From contig NZ_QXQB01000002.1 of NCBI RefSeq assembly GCF_003605435.1, forward strand, positions 1 to 64,000: 64,000 nucleotides of DNA, written 5' to 3'. The notes below the pieces were generated by a model that was not told the origin of the DNA, did no database searches, and saw nothing but the letters and a program-made list of their open reading frames with translations. Positions 35,994 through 45,415 of this stretch are shown here, in pieces (the first letter of the stretch is position 1; each line of letters opens with the position of its first letter). The translations under genes and the position numbers were made by a program. This stretch comes from Paenibacillus pinisoli. Lineage in GTDB: Bacteria; Bacillota; Bacilli; Paenibacillales; Paenibacillaceae.

Positions 35994-36023
35994 AAAGAAA
36001 AGAGAAACCGTTCCCGGTTCCTC
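35994..36023 (-). terminator. terminator after the gamma-SASP gene
   Basis: Minus-strand arms GAGGAACCG and CGGTTTCTC around GGAA, followed by TTTTCTTTTG. Confidence 0.75.
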
Positions 36024-36057
36024 TTCCTTTTTGCGACTTACGTCACAATAACTAACA

Positions 36058-36225
36058 TTATTGTTGGTTTTGATTGTTTTGAGCTGCTTGGTTCGCATTT
36101 TGGTTAGCAGCTTGATTGTTAGCTGCATTATTTTGGTTGAACTCCTCAGCGAATTCAGCATTGTATTGATTGTTTTGGTTTTGGTTTTGGTTTTGTGCTA
36201 CTTTGTTTTTGTTTTTGTTTGTCAT
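36058..36225 (-). CDS. gamma-type small acid-soluble spore protein
   Basis: 55 residues from ATG 36225 (GGGGAGGTG upstream); a longer frame to 36246 has no RBS. The sequence is almost only Asn, Gln, Ala, Lys and Glu. Its centre, YNAEFAEEFNQNNA, corresponds to the FGTEFASETNAQQ repeat of B. subtilis SspE, here in one copy. Gamma-SASP is an amino acid store broken down by the GPR protease during spore germination; it does not bind DNA. Confidence 0.85.
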   Translation of the reverse strand: MTNKNKNKVAQNQNQNQNNQYNAEFAEEFNQNNAANNQAANQNANQAAQNNQNQQ

Positions 36226-36283
36226 GGTCTTCACCTCCCCGTTCACCTTTAGTATGGCAAGCGCTCGGCTTCTTATGCAGAAA

Positions 36284-36841
36284 TTACGACTCTAGGTAAG
36301 ACTGGGGAATCGGCTTGCCGGCCTCTACCGCCTGGTTGATTTCATTCAGCCACGATTGAGTCAGCTTGCCTCTTCCGCGCCTCAGCACCTGAACCTCCAC
36401 CTTGCGCTTGCCCCATTGTTCGTACACTTCCTTAATCGTCTCGAAGTACAGGTCAATACGGTTTCCTTTGATGGCAGAGCCGGTATCGGCTACGACTCCG
36501 TAGCCGTATCCCGGAATATACAGCAGCGTGCCAATCGGGAACAGCTTGGGGTCAGCCGCAATGGTCGAGACCTGATCCCGTCTGACCTTTACCCCTGAAT
36601 ACGTAATGCCGTATCCGGGATGGCCGGGACGCTTGCCCGTCGATTCGACGCCTGCCGTATAACCGGTAGCCACTACCTCTATAACATCTAGTGCAGCTGT
36701 TGTTGGATTCGATTGTGCGGAATGGCCGGCACCTGCATGATCGGCGGGTGCGCTGTATGCGATCGGCGCTCCAAGTGCTGTAACGAGCGCAATAAGCATA
36801 ACCATCCACTTTTTTGAGCAAAGAAAAAAGCTTGTAACCAT
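36284..36841 (-). CDS. secreted 3D-domain protein
   Basis: 185 residues with a signal peptide (about 10-32) and a C-terminal 3D domain (named after three aspartates) ending in [22 protein letters not shown], the double-psi barrel of MltA-like/YuiC-like cell-wall lytic enzymes. Motifs ATGYTAG and [13 protein letters not shown] fit. It probably cleaves or binds peptidoglycan outside the cell. Oddly, its AGGAGGAG site, ATG and first codons lie inside the hairpin and T-tract that look like the thrS terminator. A lower start (ATG 36805) would leave the signal peptide mostly intact but has no good RBS. Confidence 0.85.
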   Translation of the reverse strand: MVTSFFLCSKKWMVMLIALVTALGAPIAYSAPADHAGAGHSAQSNPTTAALDVIEVVATGYTAGVESTGKRPGHPGYGITYSGVKVRRDQVSTIAADPKLFPIGTLLYIPGYGYGVVADTGSAIKGNRIDLYFETIKEVYEQWGKRKVEVQVLRRGRGKLTQSWLNEINQAVEAGKPIPQSYLES

Positions 36842-36889
36842 CTGGGCAAACTCCTCCTCAGAAGAATATTGCCCTGATGGTTCAAGCTT
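36822..36889 (-). terminator. thrS terminator overlapping the 3D gene start
   Basis: Minus-strand arms AAGCTTGAACCATCAGGGCAA (one base longer than the core, 36869-36889) and its partner at 36828-36849 pair almost completely. The loop holds AGGAGGAG, and six T follow. The 3' arm contains the ATG of the 3D-domain gene, and the T-tract encodes two Phe codons. Confidence 0.85.
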
Positions 36890-36910
36890 TATGCGCGGGC
36901 TAGCTGCCGC

Positions 36911-38845
36911 CTACGCTTTGGATGCGATTTGACCTTGCAAATATTCGATGATCTCAGCTATCGACTTGGCGCCGATATCGCCTTCACCGCGTTTGCGGAC
37001 GGAGACGGAGCCGGATTGCATCTCGTTCTCGCCAACAACAAGCATGTAAGGCATCTTCTCCAACTGCGCTTCACGAATCTTGTAGCCCAGCTTCTCGTTG
37101 CGCAGATCGCTCTCTACGCGAATGCCCGCTTCTTGCAGCTTCTCCGCCACTTCGCGAGCGTAAGCCTCGTAAGCTGTGGATACCGGAATAATCTTAGCTT
37201 GTACCGGCGACAGCCACAGCGGAAGCGCGCCTGCGAAGTTCTCAAGCAGGAATGCCGTCATGCGTTCCATTGTGCTGATAATACCGCGGTGGATAACAAC
37301 CGGACGATGCTTCTTGCCATCCTCGCCGACATACTCCAGCTCGAAGCGCTCCGGCAGCAGGAAGTCCAGCTGTGCAGTCGACAGCGTCTCTTCCTTGCCG
37401 AGCGCCGTCTTGATCTGCACGTCCAGCTTCGGTCCGTAGAATGCCGCTTCGCCTTCCGCCTCGAAGAACGGAAGCCCCAGCTCCTCGACTACCTCACGCA
37501 GCATGCGCTGGGACATCTCCCACATCTCGTCGTTCTGGAAGTACTTCTCCGTATCCTTCGGATCGCGGTAGGACAAGCGGAAGCGGTATTCCTTAATGCC
37601 GAAGTCCTCGTATACTTTGCGAATCAAGTTAATTACGCGCGCGAACTCTTCCTTGATCTGATCCGGCCGGCAGAAGATATGGGCATCGTTCAGCGTCATC
37701 GCGCGAACGCGGTGCAAGCCAGTGAGGGCGCCAGACATCTCGTAGCGGTGCATCGTGCCAAGCTCGGCGATCCGAACCGGCAGGTCGCGGTAGCTGCGCA
37801 TGTCGCTCTTGAAGACCATCATATGATGCGGACAGTTCATCGGACGAAGCACCAGCTCTTCATTGTCCATCACCATCTTAGGGAACATGTCCTCGCTATA
37901 GTGCTCCCAGTGGCCCGAAATTTTGTACAGCTCTACGTTAGCCAGAACAGGCGTATACACATGCTCGTAGCCGAGACGCTCTTCCAGATCTACGATATAA
38001 CGCTCCATCGTTCTGCGGATCTTGGCTCCGTTAGGGAGCCACAGCGGCAAGCCTTGGCCTACCTCGCGGGAGAACGTGAACGTCTTCAGCTCGCGGCCCA
38101 GCTTCCGGTGGTCGCGCTTCTTCGCTTCCTCCAGGAAATGAAGATGCTCGTCCAGCTGCGCTTTCTTAGGGAAAGCTGTGCCATAAATACGCTGAAGCAT
38201 CTTGTTCTTGGAGTCGCCGCGCCAGTAAGCGCCCGCCACGCTAAGCAGCTTGAACGCTTTGATCCGTCCCGTCGACGGCAGATGCGGACCGCGGCACAGA
38301 TCGAAGAACTCGCCCTGGTCGTACATTGTAATCACGGAATCCTCCGGCAAGTCACGGATAAGCTCTAGCTTCAAGTTATCATCAAGCTCCGTGAAGATAG
38401 CCAGCGCCTCGTCGCGGCTAACGACTCTGCGGCGGATCTCCAGGTTCTCGCCGATAATCTTGTTCATTTCCTTCTCAATTGCGCCAAGATCGTCCGGCGT
38501 CAAGGAATGCTCCATGTCGATATCGTAATAGAAGCCATCTTCAATAACTGGGCCGATGCCTAGCTTCACCGCTTTGTTGCCATAGACGCGCTTCAGCGCC
38601 TGCGCCAGCAAATGCGCTGTGCTGTGGCGGTATACTTCAAGACCGTCCGCCGACTCGACTGTCACGATCTCGATTGCCGAATCCTGCTCGATCGGCGTAT
38701 ATACATCAACGACTTTGCCGTCGATTTTGCCGGCAATTGCGTTTTTCTTGAGGCCAGAGCTGATGGAACCCGCTACGTCTTCAATTGTTGTGCCGGCTTC
38801 ATATTCACGGACAGCGCCGTCCGGCAGCGTTACTTTAATACTCAT
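36911..38845 (-). CDS. thrS: threonine-tRNA ligase
   Basis: 644 residues, normal for ThrRS. Order: TGS domain (about 1-62), editing domain with the [13 protein letters not shown] zinc/editing motif (HxxxH), class II catalytic core with motif 2 ([17 protein letters not shown]), motif 3 ([15 protein letters not shown]) and zinc ligands such as RPMNCPHH, and a C-terminal anticodon-binding domain. It charges tRNA-Thr and corrects Ser-tRNA-Thr. A T-box leader controls it. GGGAGG precedes the ATG. Confidence 0.98.
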   Translation of the reverse strand: MSIKVTLPDGAVREYEAGTTIEDVAGSISSGLKKNAIAGKIDGKVVDVYTPIEQDSAIEIVTVESADGLEVYRHSTAHLLAQALKRVYGNKAVKLGIGPVIEDGFYYDIDMEHSLTPDDLGAIEKEMNKIIGENLEIRRRVVSRDEALAIFTELDDNLKLELIRDLPEDSVITMYDQGEFFDLCRGPHLPSTGRIKAFKLLSVAGAYWRGDSKNKMLQRIYGTAFPKKAQLDEHLHFLEEAKKRDHRKLGRELKTFTFSREVGQGLPLWLPNGAKIRRTMERYIVDLEERLGYEHVYTPVLANVELYKISGHWEHYSEDMFPKMVMDNEELVLRPMNCPHHMMVFKSDMRSYRDLPVRIAELGTMHRYEMSGALTGLHRVRAMTLNDAHIFCRPDQIKEEFARVINLIRKVYEDFGIKEYRFRLSYRDPKDTEKYFQNDEMWEMSQRMLREVVEELGLPFFEAEGEAAFYGPKLDVQIKTALGKEETLSTAQLDFLLPERFELEYVGEDGKKHRPVVIHRGIISTMERMTAFLLENFAGALPLWLSPVQAKIIPVSTAYEAYAREVAEKLQEAGIRVESDLRNEKLGYKIREAQLEKMPYMLVVGENEMQSGSVSVRKRGEGDIGAKSIAEIIEYLQGQIASKA

Positions 38846-38897
38846 TTTCCTTCATCCTCCCATTGGTCTATTGCAAGCAAAGCCGCAGGAACGCAAC

Positions 38898-39197
38898 AAA
38901 AAAAGCACGCATCCCGCAAAAGGGACGAGTGCTTGTCAGCTCGTGGTTCCACCCTACTTCAACTGCCGATTGTCCGGTTCTTGCACCAACAGGTGCGGCA
39001 GTCCTCGTATTCATCTGGTAACGGAGATATCCGGTATGGCTTACAGCCGCAGATCTCTCTGCAGGTTCATCCATACAGCTACAAGAGGGGTACATCTGCC
39101 CGCGTCTAGGAAGGAACTTTCAGCTGGAATTCCTCTCTCTGGTCCAAGCGCATCTGGCAGACACATGACTCTGGTCATGGCTGTTGCAATGTTTATC
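38898..39197 (-). promoter_or_regulatory. T-box leader of thrS
   Basis: The minus strand carries the diagnostic T-box core AGGGTGGAACCACGAGC (38939-38955), followed by a terminator hairpin (AAGCACTCGTCCC, then GGGATGCGTGCTT and seven T, 38898-38934). Upstream about 240 bases can form Stem I, including the apical GCTGAAAG element near 39115. Uncharged tRNA-Thr should stabilise the antiterminator. I could not place the ACC specifier with certainty; candidates lie in TGTACCCC and GAACCTGC. Confidence 0.93.
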
Positions 39198-39203
39198 AGC
39201 ATC

Positions 39204-39232
39204 ATTATAGACCGATAAGAGAAAATGGTCAA
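39204..39232 (-). promoter_or_regulatory. thrS leader promoter
   Basis: Minus strand TTGACC (39227-39232) and a perfect TATAAT (39204-39209) with a 17-base spacer. Start near 39197. Confidence 0.85.
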
Positions 39233-39265
39233 GGGTGCAAGGGCTCTTAACCAGCGACCATCACC

Positions 39266-40189
39266 TTAAGGCTGCACAACCTCATCCAGCGTACTGGAGC
39301 AGGAAGGGCATTTCACGCATATTTTTACCCGGTTATCGAATATCGTCTCGATCGTCCGAATAACCTGCATGTCAGGATTGCGGGTATGAATCATGATCTG
39401 CTTCGGGGATACCGAGATCAGCGAGCTGATAACCATATCCTCGATATTCATCTCCGTCTCCAGCATCTCCGCAACGATCCGGTCCGACGGCGGCTTCGGC
39501 TCCAGCGTCTGGAAGCTTTCATTGTACAGCATAAAGTCATGTCCGCCTTTGTGCACCAGATGGACAAGCGGCACTTTGGACTCCTGCAATTGGACAAAAT
39601 ATTTCAGCAGTGAGATAAACTCCTGGTACTGCTTATCCAGCACGTACTCATCCAGCGCATACTCCACAATCTCGGTAAGCTCCTTGCGATAGCTGCGCAG
39701 GCGGAACGTCAGCAAGCCGCTGAGGTTCAGCTCAGTCTCCACTTCAAGATACTTTTCGATTTCGTCGGCGATTTTTCCTTTGCGCCTCGCGCGATCCGCC
39801 TCCTGAAAGCGGTGGCCAAGCCCCTCCCACTCCTTGCCGTGCAGAAGATCATGGCAATACTTCTCGATCACAACGGCATCCATGGACGGATTGCCCTGGT
39901 ATTTCTTGCGGATAATCGACGAGAGCAAGCCCGGCTCCATATGGCTGATCACATATTCAGCCACTGCTCCAGCCGCCGATTTATATAAGAAAGGTCCGTC
40001 AGCCTTCAATTGAAATTGCGGAAGCTGGGCGGTGCAGCGAACAGCCTCCTTCTCCTTCACGAATTGAACGAGCGGAAGACTGCTTTCCCTGGCCGACCTA
40101 TGTAAATCAGCATTAACTTGTTCCTCAAGCAGCGACTGCAGGCACTCGACTGTTTCCTCATCATGCATTGCGATTCTGAACAAATCCAT
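39266..40189 (-). CDS. ytxC: YtxC-like sporulation protein
   Basis: 307 residues of the YtxC family. It lies directly upstream of thrS, as ytxC does in B. subtilis. The C-terminus ends in CVKCPSC, two CxxC-like cysteines that may bind a metal. A long helical middle (KIADEIEKYLEVETELNLSGLLTFRLRSYRKEL) is typical. The family is listed as putative sporulation proteins with no defined activity. AAAGGGGTG precedes the ATG. Confidence 0.88.
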   Translation of the reverse strand: MDLFRIAMHDEETVECLQSLLEEQVNADLHRSARESSLPLVQFVKEKEAVRCTAQLPQFQLKADGPFLYKSAAGAVAEYVISHMEPGLLSSIIRKKYQGNPSMDAVVIEKYCHDLLHGKEWEGLGHRFQEADRARRKGKIADEIEKYLEVETELNLSGLLTFRLRSYRKELTEIVEYALDEYVLDKQYQEFISLLKYFVQLQESKVPLVHLVHKGGHDFMLYNESFQTLEPKPPSDRIVAEMLETEMNIEDMVISSLISVSPKQIMIHTRNPDMQVIRTIETIFDNRVKICVKCPSCSSTLDEVVQP

Positions 40190-40286
40190 GCGCTCACCCC
40201 TTTCCTTCCGTTACAGTATATGGCCCGCAGGCAGCGTATATACAAAGAAGAGTTTGGCATGGCGGCCAGCAACCGCATCATAATAT

Positions 40287-40328
40287 AAAAGACCGCCCGG
40301 GCGGCCAAAAGGCCTTATCGGGCGGTCT
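40287..40328 (-). terminator. mqnC terminator
   Basis: Outer arms AGACCGCCCG and CGGGCGGTCT with an inner GGCC pair, followed by TTTTATATT on the minus strand. Confidence 0.85.
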
Positions 40329-40356
40329 AATCATAAGTGCTGATCCGTATGGAGCG

Positions 40357-41493
40357 TTAATTTTGCATAATAAAGTCGCGTTCCGCTTTCTCCGATTCAT
40401 GATACATGCGGAGGATATTGTATTTGGTATCGCGTTGAGCCGGAATTTTGCCTGCTTCGCGAATCAATTGAAGAATAAGATCGATATTCACCTTATGCGT
40501 TGTGCCTGCCGCCGATACGACATTCTCTTCGATCATCGTGCTGCCAAAGTCATTGCAGCCGTAAGACAAGCTGAGTTTGCCCATCTCCGGTCCCATCGTT
40601 ACCCAAGAGGACTGGAAGTTCTTGATGTTATCCAGCATCATGCGGCTGACCGCGACAATACGAAGATATTCCTCCGGCTTCGCCTTCTCCAGCTTCAGAT
40701 TCGTATTGTCCGGCTGGAACGGCCAGGAGATAAAGGCCATGAAGCCCGGCGTCGGATAGTTGTTCGCAAGCACCTTATCCTGTTCATCGCGGATGCGCAG
40801 CATATGAAGCGCCCGTTCCTCGATCGTCTCGCCGAGACCGTATACCATAGTCGCAGTCGTATTCATGCCGTGGCGATGGGCGGAATTCATGACATCCATC
40901 CAATCCGTCCACGGGCCTTTCATCCGGCTGATTTTTTTGCGTGTGCGGTCATCCAGAATCTCCGCGCCGCCGCCCGGCAAGGAGTCCAGCCCCGCTTCAT
41001 GCAGCTGTGAGATGACTTCATCCAGCGACAATCCGTCCGACACCACTTTCATCTTCTGGATTTCCGCAGGCGAGAACGAGTGCATCGTAATATTCGGGAA
41101 GCGATTTTTGATTTTGCGCAGCAAATCCGTGTAATACGTAAACGGCAAGTTCGGGTTTGTACCGCCTTGCATCAGAATCTCGGTACCGCCTACATCAACC
41201 GTCTCCTGAATTTTATTTAAAATGACTTCGTCATCCAGTACGTAACCTTCCTTCGAGCCCGGCGCGCGGTAAAAGGCGCAGAAGCGGCAATATACGTCGC
41301 AAACATTCGTATAGTTGACGTTGCGTCCTACCACAAATGTCGTGATCGGCTCAGGATGCTTTCTCAGCATCAACTGGTTGGCTACATGTCCCATCTTCTC
41401 GATCTGATCGGAAGCGAGCAATTCCATTCCGTCTTCCAGACTTAATCTTTCGCCGCTCAGGGCTTTGTCCAATATACGGTCTATCGCGCTCAT
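40357..41493 (-). CDS. mqnC: cyclic dehypoxanthinyl futalosine synthase
   Basis: 378 residues from ATG 41493 (AAGGAGG upstream); the longer frame to 41550 lacks support. It is a radical SAM enzyme with the cluster motif CDVYCRFCAFYR and the family's LMQGGTNP and SWPFQPDNT blocks. MqnC closes the spiro ring of dehypoxanthine futalosine in the futalosine route to menaquinone. No other mqn gene is in the window. It implies that the organism makes menaquinone by the Mqn rather than the Men pathway. Confidence 0.93.
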   Translation of the reverse strand: MSAIDRILDKALSGERLSLEDGMELLASDQIEKMGHVANQLMLRKHPEPITTFVVGRNVNYTNVCDVYCRFCAFYRAPGSKEGYVLDDEVILNKIQETVDVGGTEILMQGGTNPNLPFTYYTDLLRKIKNRFPNITMHSFSPAEIQKMKVVSDGLSLDEVISQLHEAGLDSLPGGGAEILDDRTRKKISRMKGPWTDWMDVMNSAHRHGMNTTATMVYGLGETIEERALHMLRIRDEQDKVLANNYPTPGFMAFISWPFQPDNTNLKLEKAKPEEYLRIVAVSRMMLDNIKNFQSSWVTMGPEMGKLSLSYGCNDFGSTMIEENVVSAAGTTHKVNIDLILQLIREAGKIPAQRDTKYNILRMYHESEKAERDFIMQN

Positions 41494-41619
41494 CCGCAAG
41501 ACCTCCTTAACGTGTTCAATCGAATAAGTAGCAATACTTAATCCTATCATAGATCAAGAAGGCTAGTCATCCATTCGGTACAAAAGCATTATGGCAATTT
41601 AACGAAATTTATAAAAAGA

Positions 41620-41662
41620 AGACAGACACGGCACTAGCCGTTCGAATGGCTGCCGTGTCTGT
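41620..41662 (-). terminator. terminator after the metI-like gene
   Basis: Perfect arms AGACAGACACGGCA and TGCCGTGTCTGT with an inner AGCC/GGCT stem. On the minus strand it is followed by a C/T-rich run (TTCTTTTTAT). Confidence 0.85.
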
Positions 41663-41679
41663 ATGCGCGTTCTATTATA

Positions 41680-42837
41680 TTACGCGTCGATCTCATGCTT
41701 GGCCGCGCGCAGCGCCTGCTCCAAATCCTCAATCAGATCATCGACATGCTCGATGCCGACGGAGAAGCGCAGCAAACGGTCATCCACCCCGACAGCCTTC
41801 CGGATCTCCTCTGGAATGTCGGCATGAGTCTGTACCGCAGGATAAGTCATCAGCGACTCTACCCCGCCAAGGCTCTCTGCGAAGGCAATCAGCTTGATAT
41901 GGCGCAGAATCGGCTCCACATAACGCGCATCCTTGACCCGGAATGAGAAGATGCCGGTATTGCCGGAGGATTGCTTGTTCTGAATGTCATAGCCCGGATG
42001 ATGAGGCAGCGCAGGATAAAAAACATCCTCAATCGCTTCATGCTCCAGCAGATACTCCGCGATCTTCGTCGCATTGTATTGATGTCTCTCCATCCGCAGC
42101 GCCAGCGTCTTCATGCCTCTCATAAGCAGCCAGGAATCTTGCGGACCCAGCACTGCGCCAATGGAGTTATGTAGAATCGCCATCTGCTTCGACAATTCCT
42201 CGCCTTTTGTAATAATCAAGCCCGCCAGCACGTCATTATGGCCGCCCAAATATTTGGTCGCGCTATGAATGACAATGTCCGCGCCAAGCTCGATCGGGCG
42301 CTGCAAGTAAGGCGTGAGCAGCGTATTGTCGACGATGGTCAGAAGGCCTTTCGACTTGGCCCATGCGCTTACGCGCTCCAGATCGGTAATCATCATTAGG
42401 GGATTCGTCGGCGTCTCGATCAGCACGGCCTTCGTGTTAGGCTGCAGCAAGCTGGACATGCTGTCGATGTCATTGGTATCGACGTAGGAAGCCGTTACTC
42501 CGAATCTGGACATAATGCGCTCCAGCAGACGGTAGGTGCCGCCGTATAGATCCAGGGAAACAATCAAATGATCGCCTTGACTGAAGTAAGCAAAGATCGT
42601 CTGCAAAGCCGCCATGCCTGAGCTGCAGGCAAATCCGGCGTCACCGGACTCCAGCTTAGCTGCCGCTTCCTCCAGCACAGCTCTGGTTGGACTTTTGGTT
42701 CTTGCGTAATCGAACCCCGTGCTTTGTCCCAGCTTGGGATGGCGAAATGCCGTAGCTTGATAGACGGGGAAGCTGACCGCTCCCGTAACAGGCTCCTGCA
42801 CGGAACCGATTTGAGCCAAGTGACTTTCGATTTTCAT
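41680..42837 (-). CDS. metI: cystathionine gamma-synthase / O-acetylhomoserine thiolyase
   Basis: 385 residues of the Cys/Met PLP-enzyme family. The PLP lysine is in VIHSATKYLGGHNDV, the YARTKSPTRAVLEEAAAKLE and SSGMAALQ blocks are typical, and the N-terminus resembles B. subtilis MetI. It should join cysteine or sulfide to an activated homoserine. It follows metA by 48 bases on the same strand, under the same SAM riboswitch, which supports a methionine role. Confidence 0.88.
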   Translation of the reverse strand: MKIESHLAQIGSVQEPVTGAVSFPVYQATAFRHPKLGQSTGFDYARTKSPTRAVLEEAAAKLESGDAGFACSSGMAALQTIFAYFSQGDHLIVSLDLYGGTYRLLERIMSRFGVTASYVDTNDIDSMSSLLQPNTKAVLIETPTNPLMMITDLERVSAWAKSKGLLTIVDNTLLTPYLQRPIELGADIVIHSATKYLGGHNDVLAGLIITKGEELSKQMAILHNSIGAVLGPQDSWLLMRGMKTLALRMERHQYNATKIAEYLLEHEAIEDVFYPALPHHPGYDIQNKQSSGNTGIFSFRVKDARYVEPILRHIKLIAFAESLGGVESLMTYPAVQTHADIPEEIRKAVGVDDRLLRFSVGIEHVDDLIEDLEQALRAAKHEIDA

Positions 42838-42885
42838 CTTAACTTCGCAACTCCCTTAACATGTATTAGAGGTTTGAACACAATG

Positions 42886-43815
42886 CTAGATGCCGGCGCC
42901 GAGATCATAAGGCGTCTGCTGGTACACATAATAGTTCAGCCAGTTGGAGAATAACAGATTCGCGTGCGCTCTCCATGTGGAGAGCGGCATACAGGACGGG
43001 TTATCGCCCGGGAAATAATTTTTCGGCAGCGCAATCTCCATTCCTTTCGCTACATCGCGGTCATATTCAAACTTCAGCGAGGTCGGATCGTATTCGGAAT
43101 GCCCCGTGACAAAAATTTGCTTGCCATCGCGCGAAGCTACTATATAGATGCCCGAGTCTGCGGACTCCGACAAAATCTCCAGCTCCTCGATCGGCTCGAT
43201 ATCTTCCCTGCGCACTTCCGTATGGCGGGATTGCGGCACGAAGAACAGCTCGTCGAAGCCTCTGAGCAATTGCACATTTCGTTTCTGTTCCGTAACGGTA
43301 TGCGGGAATACGCCGAATATTTTGAAATCCAGATTGTATTTCGGCACGCCATAATGATGGTAGAGACCAGCCTGAGAGGCCCAACAGATATGGAAGGTCG
43401 AAGTGACATGGCGTTTCGTCCATTCCATAATTTCCTGCAGCTCTTCCCAGTAGTTCACTTCCTCGAACGGCAGATGCTCCACAGGAGCGCCAGTAATGAT
43501 CATGCCGTCAAAATATTGATGGGAAATCTCGTCGAACGTTTTGTAGAACGACTCCAGATGCTCGGCAGACGTGTTTTTGGACTGATGCGTTCTCGGGTGC
43601 AGCAATACAACCTCCACTTGCAGAGGAGTGTTGCCGATCAGGCGAAGCAACTGCGTCTCCGTTGTTTCTTTCGTCGGCATCAGGTTCAGTATGGCAATAC
43701 GCAGCGGCCGGATATCCTGCTGGTAGGCAACGCTCTCATCCATGACGAATATGTTCTCATTGCTTAGTATTTCCTTCGCCGGCAAGTTGTCTGGTACTTT
43801 GATAGGCACTTCCAT
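42886..43815 (-). CDS. metA: homoserine O-acyltransferase
   Basis: 309 residues from ATG 43815 ([13 protein letters not shown]), the usual MetA start; longer frames run back into the riboswitch. The catalytic Cys is in [16 protein letters not shown], with the His/Glu partners in VTGHSEYDP. The family motifs [23 protein letters not shown] are present. It activates homoserine with acetyl- or succinyl-CoA; Firmicute enzymes usually use acetyl-CoA. Transcription depends on a SAM-I riboswitch. Confidence 0.95.
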   Translation of the reverse strand: MEVPIKVPDNLPAKEILSNENIFVMDESVAYQQDIRPLRIAILNLMPTKETTETQLLRLIGNTPLQVEVVLLHPRTHQSKNTSAEHLESFYKTFDEISHQYFDGMIITGAPVEHLPFEEVNYWEELQEIMEWTKRHVTSTFHICWASQAGLYHHYGVPKYNLDFKIFGVFPHTVTEQKRNVQLLRGFDELFFVPQSRHTEVRREDIEPIEELEILSESADSGIYIVASRDGKQIFVTGHSEYDPTSLKFEYDRDVAKGMEIALPKNYFPGDNPSCMPLSTWRAHANLLFSNWLNYYVYQQTPYDLGAGI

Positions 43816-43859
43816 CACACTCCTAAAAATCAATGATTGGTCATTAGAAGTCGACAAAC

Positions 43860-44022
43860 AAAAAAGACCCTTTCTGCGTGAGAAAAGGTCGTGTACTCTG
43901 CAAGAGCCGTCCGCCTCTCTCATCTCTCAGAAACAATGTGTTTCCGCAAGAATTAGCACCGTGCATAAATGCCGGTTGCCGGGCTTCATCGGGCCAGTCC
44001 CTCCGCCTGCTCTTGATAAGAA
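43860..44022 (-). promoter_or_regulatory. SAM-I (S-box) riboswitch of metA
   Basis: The minus strand has the S-box hallmarks: CTTATCAAGAGCAGGCGGAG at the 5' end, GGGACTGGCCCGATGAAGCC, CCGGCAACC, then GCACGGTGCTAATTC and the closing GAGAGATGAGAG. A terminator (arms GACCTTTTCT and AGAAAGGGTC, then six T, 43860-43890) follows. High SAM should stop transcription of metA-metI. Confidence 0.96.
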
Positions 44023-44088
44023 AGTAGTCTATTCAGTTGTTTCTTTTCCAATTAAGACTACTTTAATCCATTCTGCCCTTCCCGTCAA
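44021..44088 (-). promoter_or_regulatory. metA promoter with wide inverted repeat
   Basis: Minus strand TTGACG (44083-44088) and TAAAGT (44060-44065) with a 17-base spacer. Perfect ten-base arms AAAGTAGTCT and AGACTACTTT (44055-44064 and 44021-44030) are separated by 24 bases; one overlaps the -10 box and the other touches the riboswitch. Confidence 0.6.
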
Positions 44089-44140
44089 GAACTCCGCCGC
44101 ATATACTGTGAAACCGACCTCCACCCAAGCCATTTTCCCC

Positions 44141-44170
44141 TTGAATGTTCTGCCATTGCGGGAGTATACT
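44141..44170 (+). promoter_or_regulatory. corA promoter
   Basis: TTGAAT (44141-44146) and TATACT (44165-44170), 18-base spacer; predicted start near 44177. Confidence 0.55.
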
Positions 44171-44176
44171 AAACAA

Positions 44177-44400
44177 GGATTGGGACATTCATTCGACATT
44201 AAAAGGAGTGTATGAGGACATGGAAGGTGATCGACCGAAGCCCGAAACCAACCGTATAAGGCTGCTGTCGGTTCAGCCAACAATAAGCCGCCCCTCCATC
44301 CGTCCTGCATGCACGCTCTTGTGGAACGGATAACGGGCCGACGGCTCTGTTTTTGGTTCCAGCCGGCAGTCTCCTGTAAGACGAGAGAGGAGAACTGCGT
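44177..44400 (+). promoter_or_regulatory. long corA leader with overlapping short reading frames
   Basis: About 224 bases separate the promoter from corA. Two overlapping short frames start near AAAAGGAGTG: a 15-residue one at 44212-44259 (MRTWKVIDRSPKPTV) and a 37-residue one at 44220-44333 with five prolines. The leader has several short complementary segments (for example CTGTCGG and CCGACGG) and a TTTTT run near 44350. I did not recognise a known metal riboswitch. Confidence 0.45.
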
Positions 44401-45336
44401 ATGAAAATCAGATACGTGAACAATGGAAAATTTACTATGGTGGAAGACATCGATACGACGCGGACAGCGCCCGAAGACGGCTTCTACTGGATCGATGCGG
44501 ATGTAGAGGACTTGGAAGTGCTGCAGCCCATCTTCGGCATGCATGATCTTGCTGTGGAGGACTGCCTCAATGATGAGGAGCAGCGCCCCAAAATGGAGAT
44601 TTACGAAAATCATTATTTTATCGTAATCGACAGCATTCGTTTTGATAATGAAGATATCTTTTTGCGCTCGCTCAATATCTTTCTGGGCCCCCATTATATC
44701 ATTACAGTTACGAAGCAAAAAATTAACGAGCTCCGCACCCTAAAGCCTATTCTATGGGAGCAAGAGGTCAATCGCCCGGATCAGTTTCTGTATTATCTGG
44801 TCGACCTTGTCGTGGACAATTATTTCCTGGTAGGCGACCGGATCGACAGCCGGATCGAGACGCTTGAAGAAGACATTCTGATGCATACCAAGAAGTCGCA
44901 TCTGAATGAGATCATTGGCCTGCGCGGCGAGATCCTTTGGGTGAAGAAGGTGCTTGGCCCGCAGCGCGAGGTTATCTTTACCCTCAATAAGAAAGAGCTT
45001 AGGCTGATTGACGATCAGCTGCAGAAGTATTTCCGCGACGTCTATGAGAATGCGATCAAAGTATCGGAGTCCTTCGACACGTATCGCGATCTGATGGGCA
45101 ACCTTCGCGAAGCCTATCAGTCCAGCCTTTCGAGCCGCGCCAACGAAATCATGCGCGTGTTCACGGCCATCACAACCATATTCATGCCACTCACCTTTAT
45201 TACGGGCATCTACGGCATGAACTTTGACGACATTCCGGGTCTCCATTTCAAGCTTGGAGCCTATGTTCTGCTCGGCATCATGATTGTGCTGGGATTCAGC
45301 ATGTTTATTATTTTCCGCAAGAAGGAATGGCTCTGA
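44401..45336 (+). CDS. corA: CorA-type magnesium transporter
   Basis: 311 residues. A soluble alpha/beta funnel domain (about 1-245) is followed by two C-terminal membrane helices. The signature GMN is in TGIYGMNFDDIPG between them, and the last residues are basic (FRKKEWL). CorA forms a pentameric Mg2+ channel that can also pass Co2+ or Ni2+. GAGAGGAG precedes the ATG. The terminator is formed partly by its own last codons. Confidence 0.95.
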   Translation: MKIRYVNNGKFTMVEDIDTTRTAPEDGFYWIDADVEDLEVLQPIFGMHDLAVEDCLNDEEQRPKMEIYENHYFIVIDSIRFDNEDIFLRSLNIFLGPHYIITVTKQKINELRTLKPILWEQEVNRPDQFLYYLVDLVVDNYFLVGDRIDSRIETLEEDILMHTKKSHLNEIIGLRGEILWVKKVLGPQREVIFTLNKKELRLIDDQLQKYFRDVYENAIKVSESFDTYRDLMGNLREAYQSSLSSRANEIMRVFTAITTIFMPLTFITGIYGMNFDDIPGLHFKLGAYVLLGIMIVLGFSMFIIFRKKEWL

Positions 45337-45352
45337 AGCCATTCCTTTTTTT
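45324..45352 (+). terminator. corA terminator overlapping its stop codon
   Basis: Arms GGAATGGCT and AGCCATTCC around CTGA, then seven T. The 5' arm encodes the last residues of CorA and the stop TGA is in the loop. Confidence 0.88.
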
Positions 45353-45415
45353 GCTGCTTACTTTTCGTTATAATAGCAATATGCCCAGTGAACGTCGGAA
45401 GGGGGAATACTGGAC

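Noticed and set aside
36929..38368. A 479-codon open frame antisense to thrS
   Set aside because: It lies wholly within thrS, is rich in Leu, Arg and His without domain motifs, and has no promoter or ribosome site.
44177..44400. M-box (ykoK) magnesium riboswitch before corA
   Set aside because: A GGCTGCTG segment is similar, but the conserved 5' GTTAGGTGAGGCTCC block and later elements are missing. It is left as an unclassified leader.
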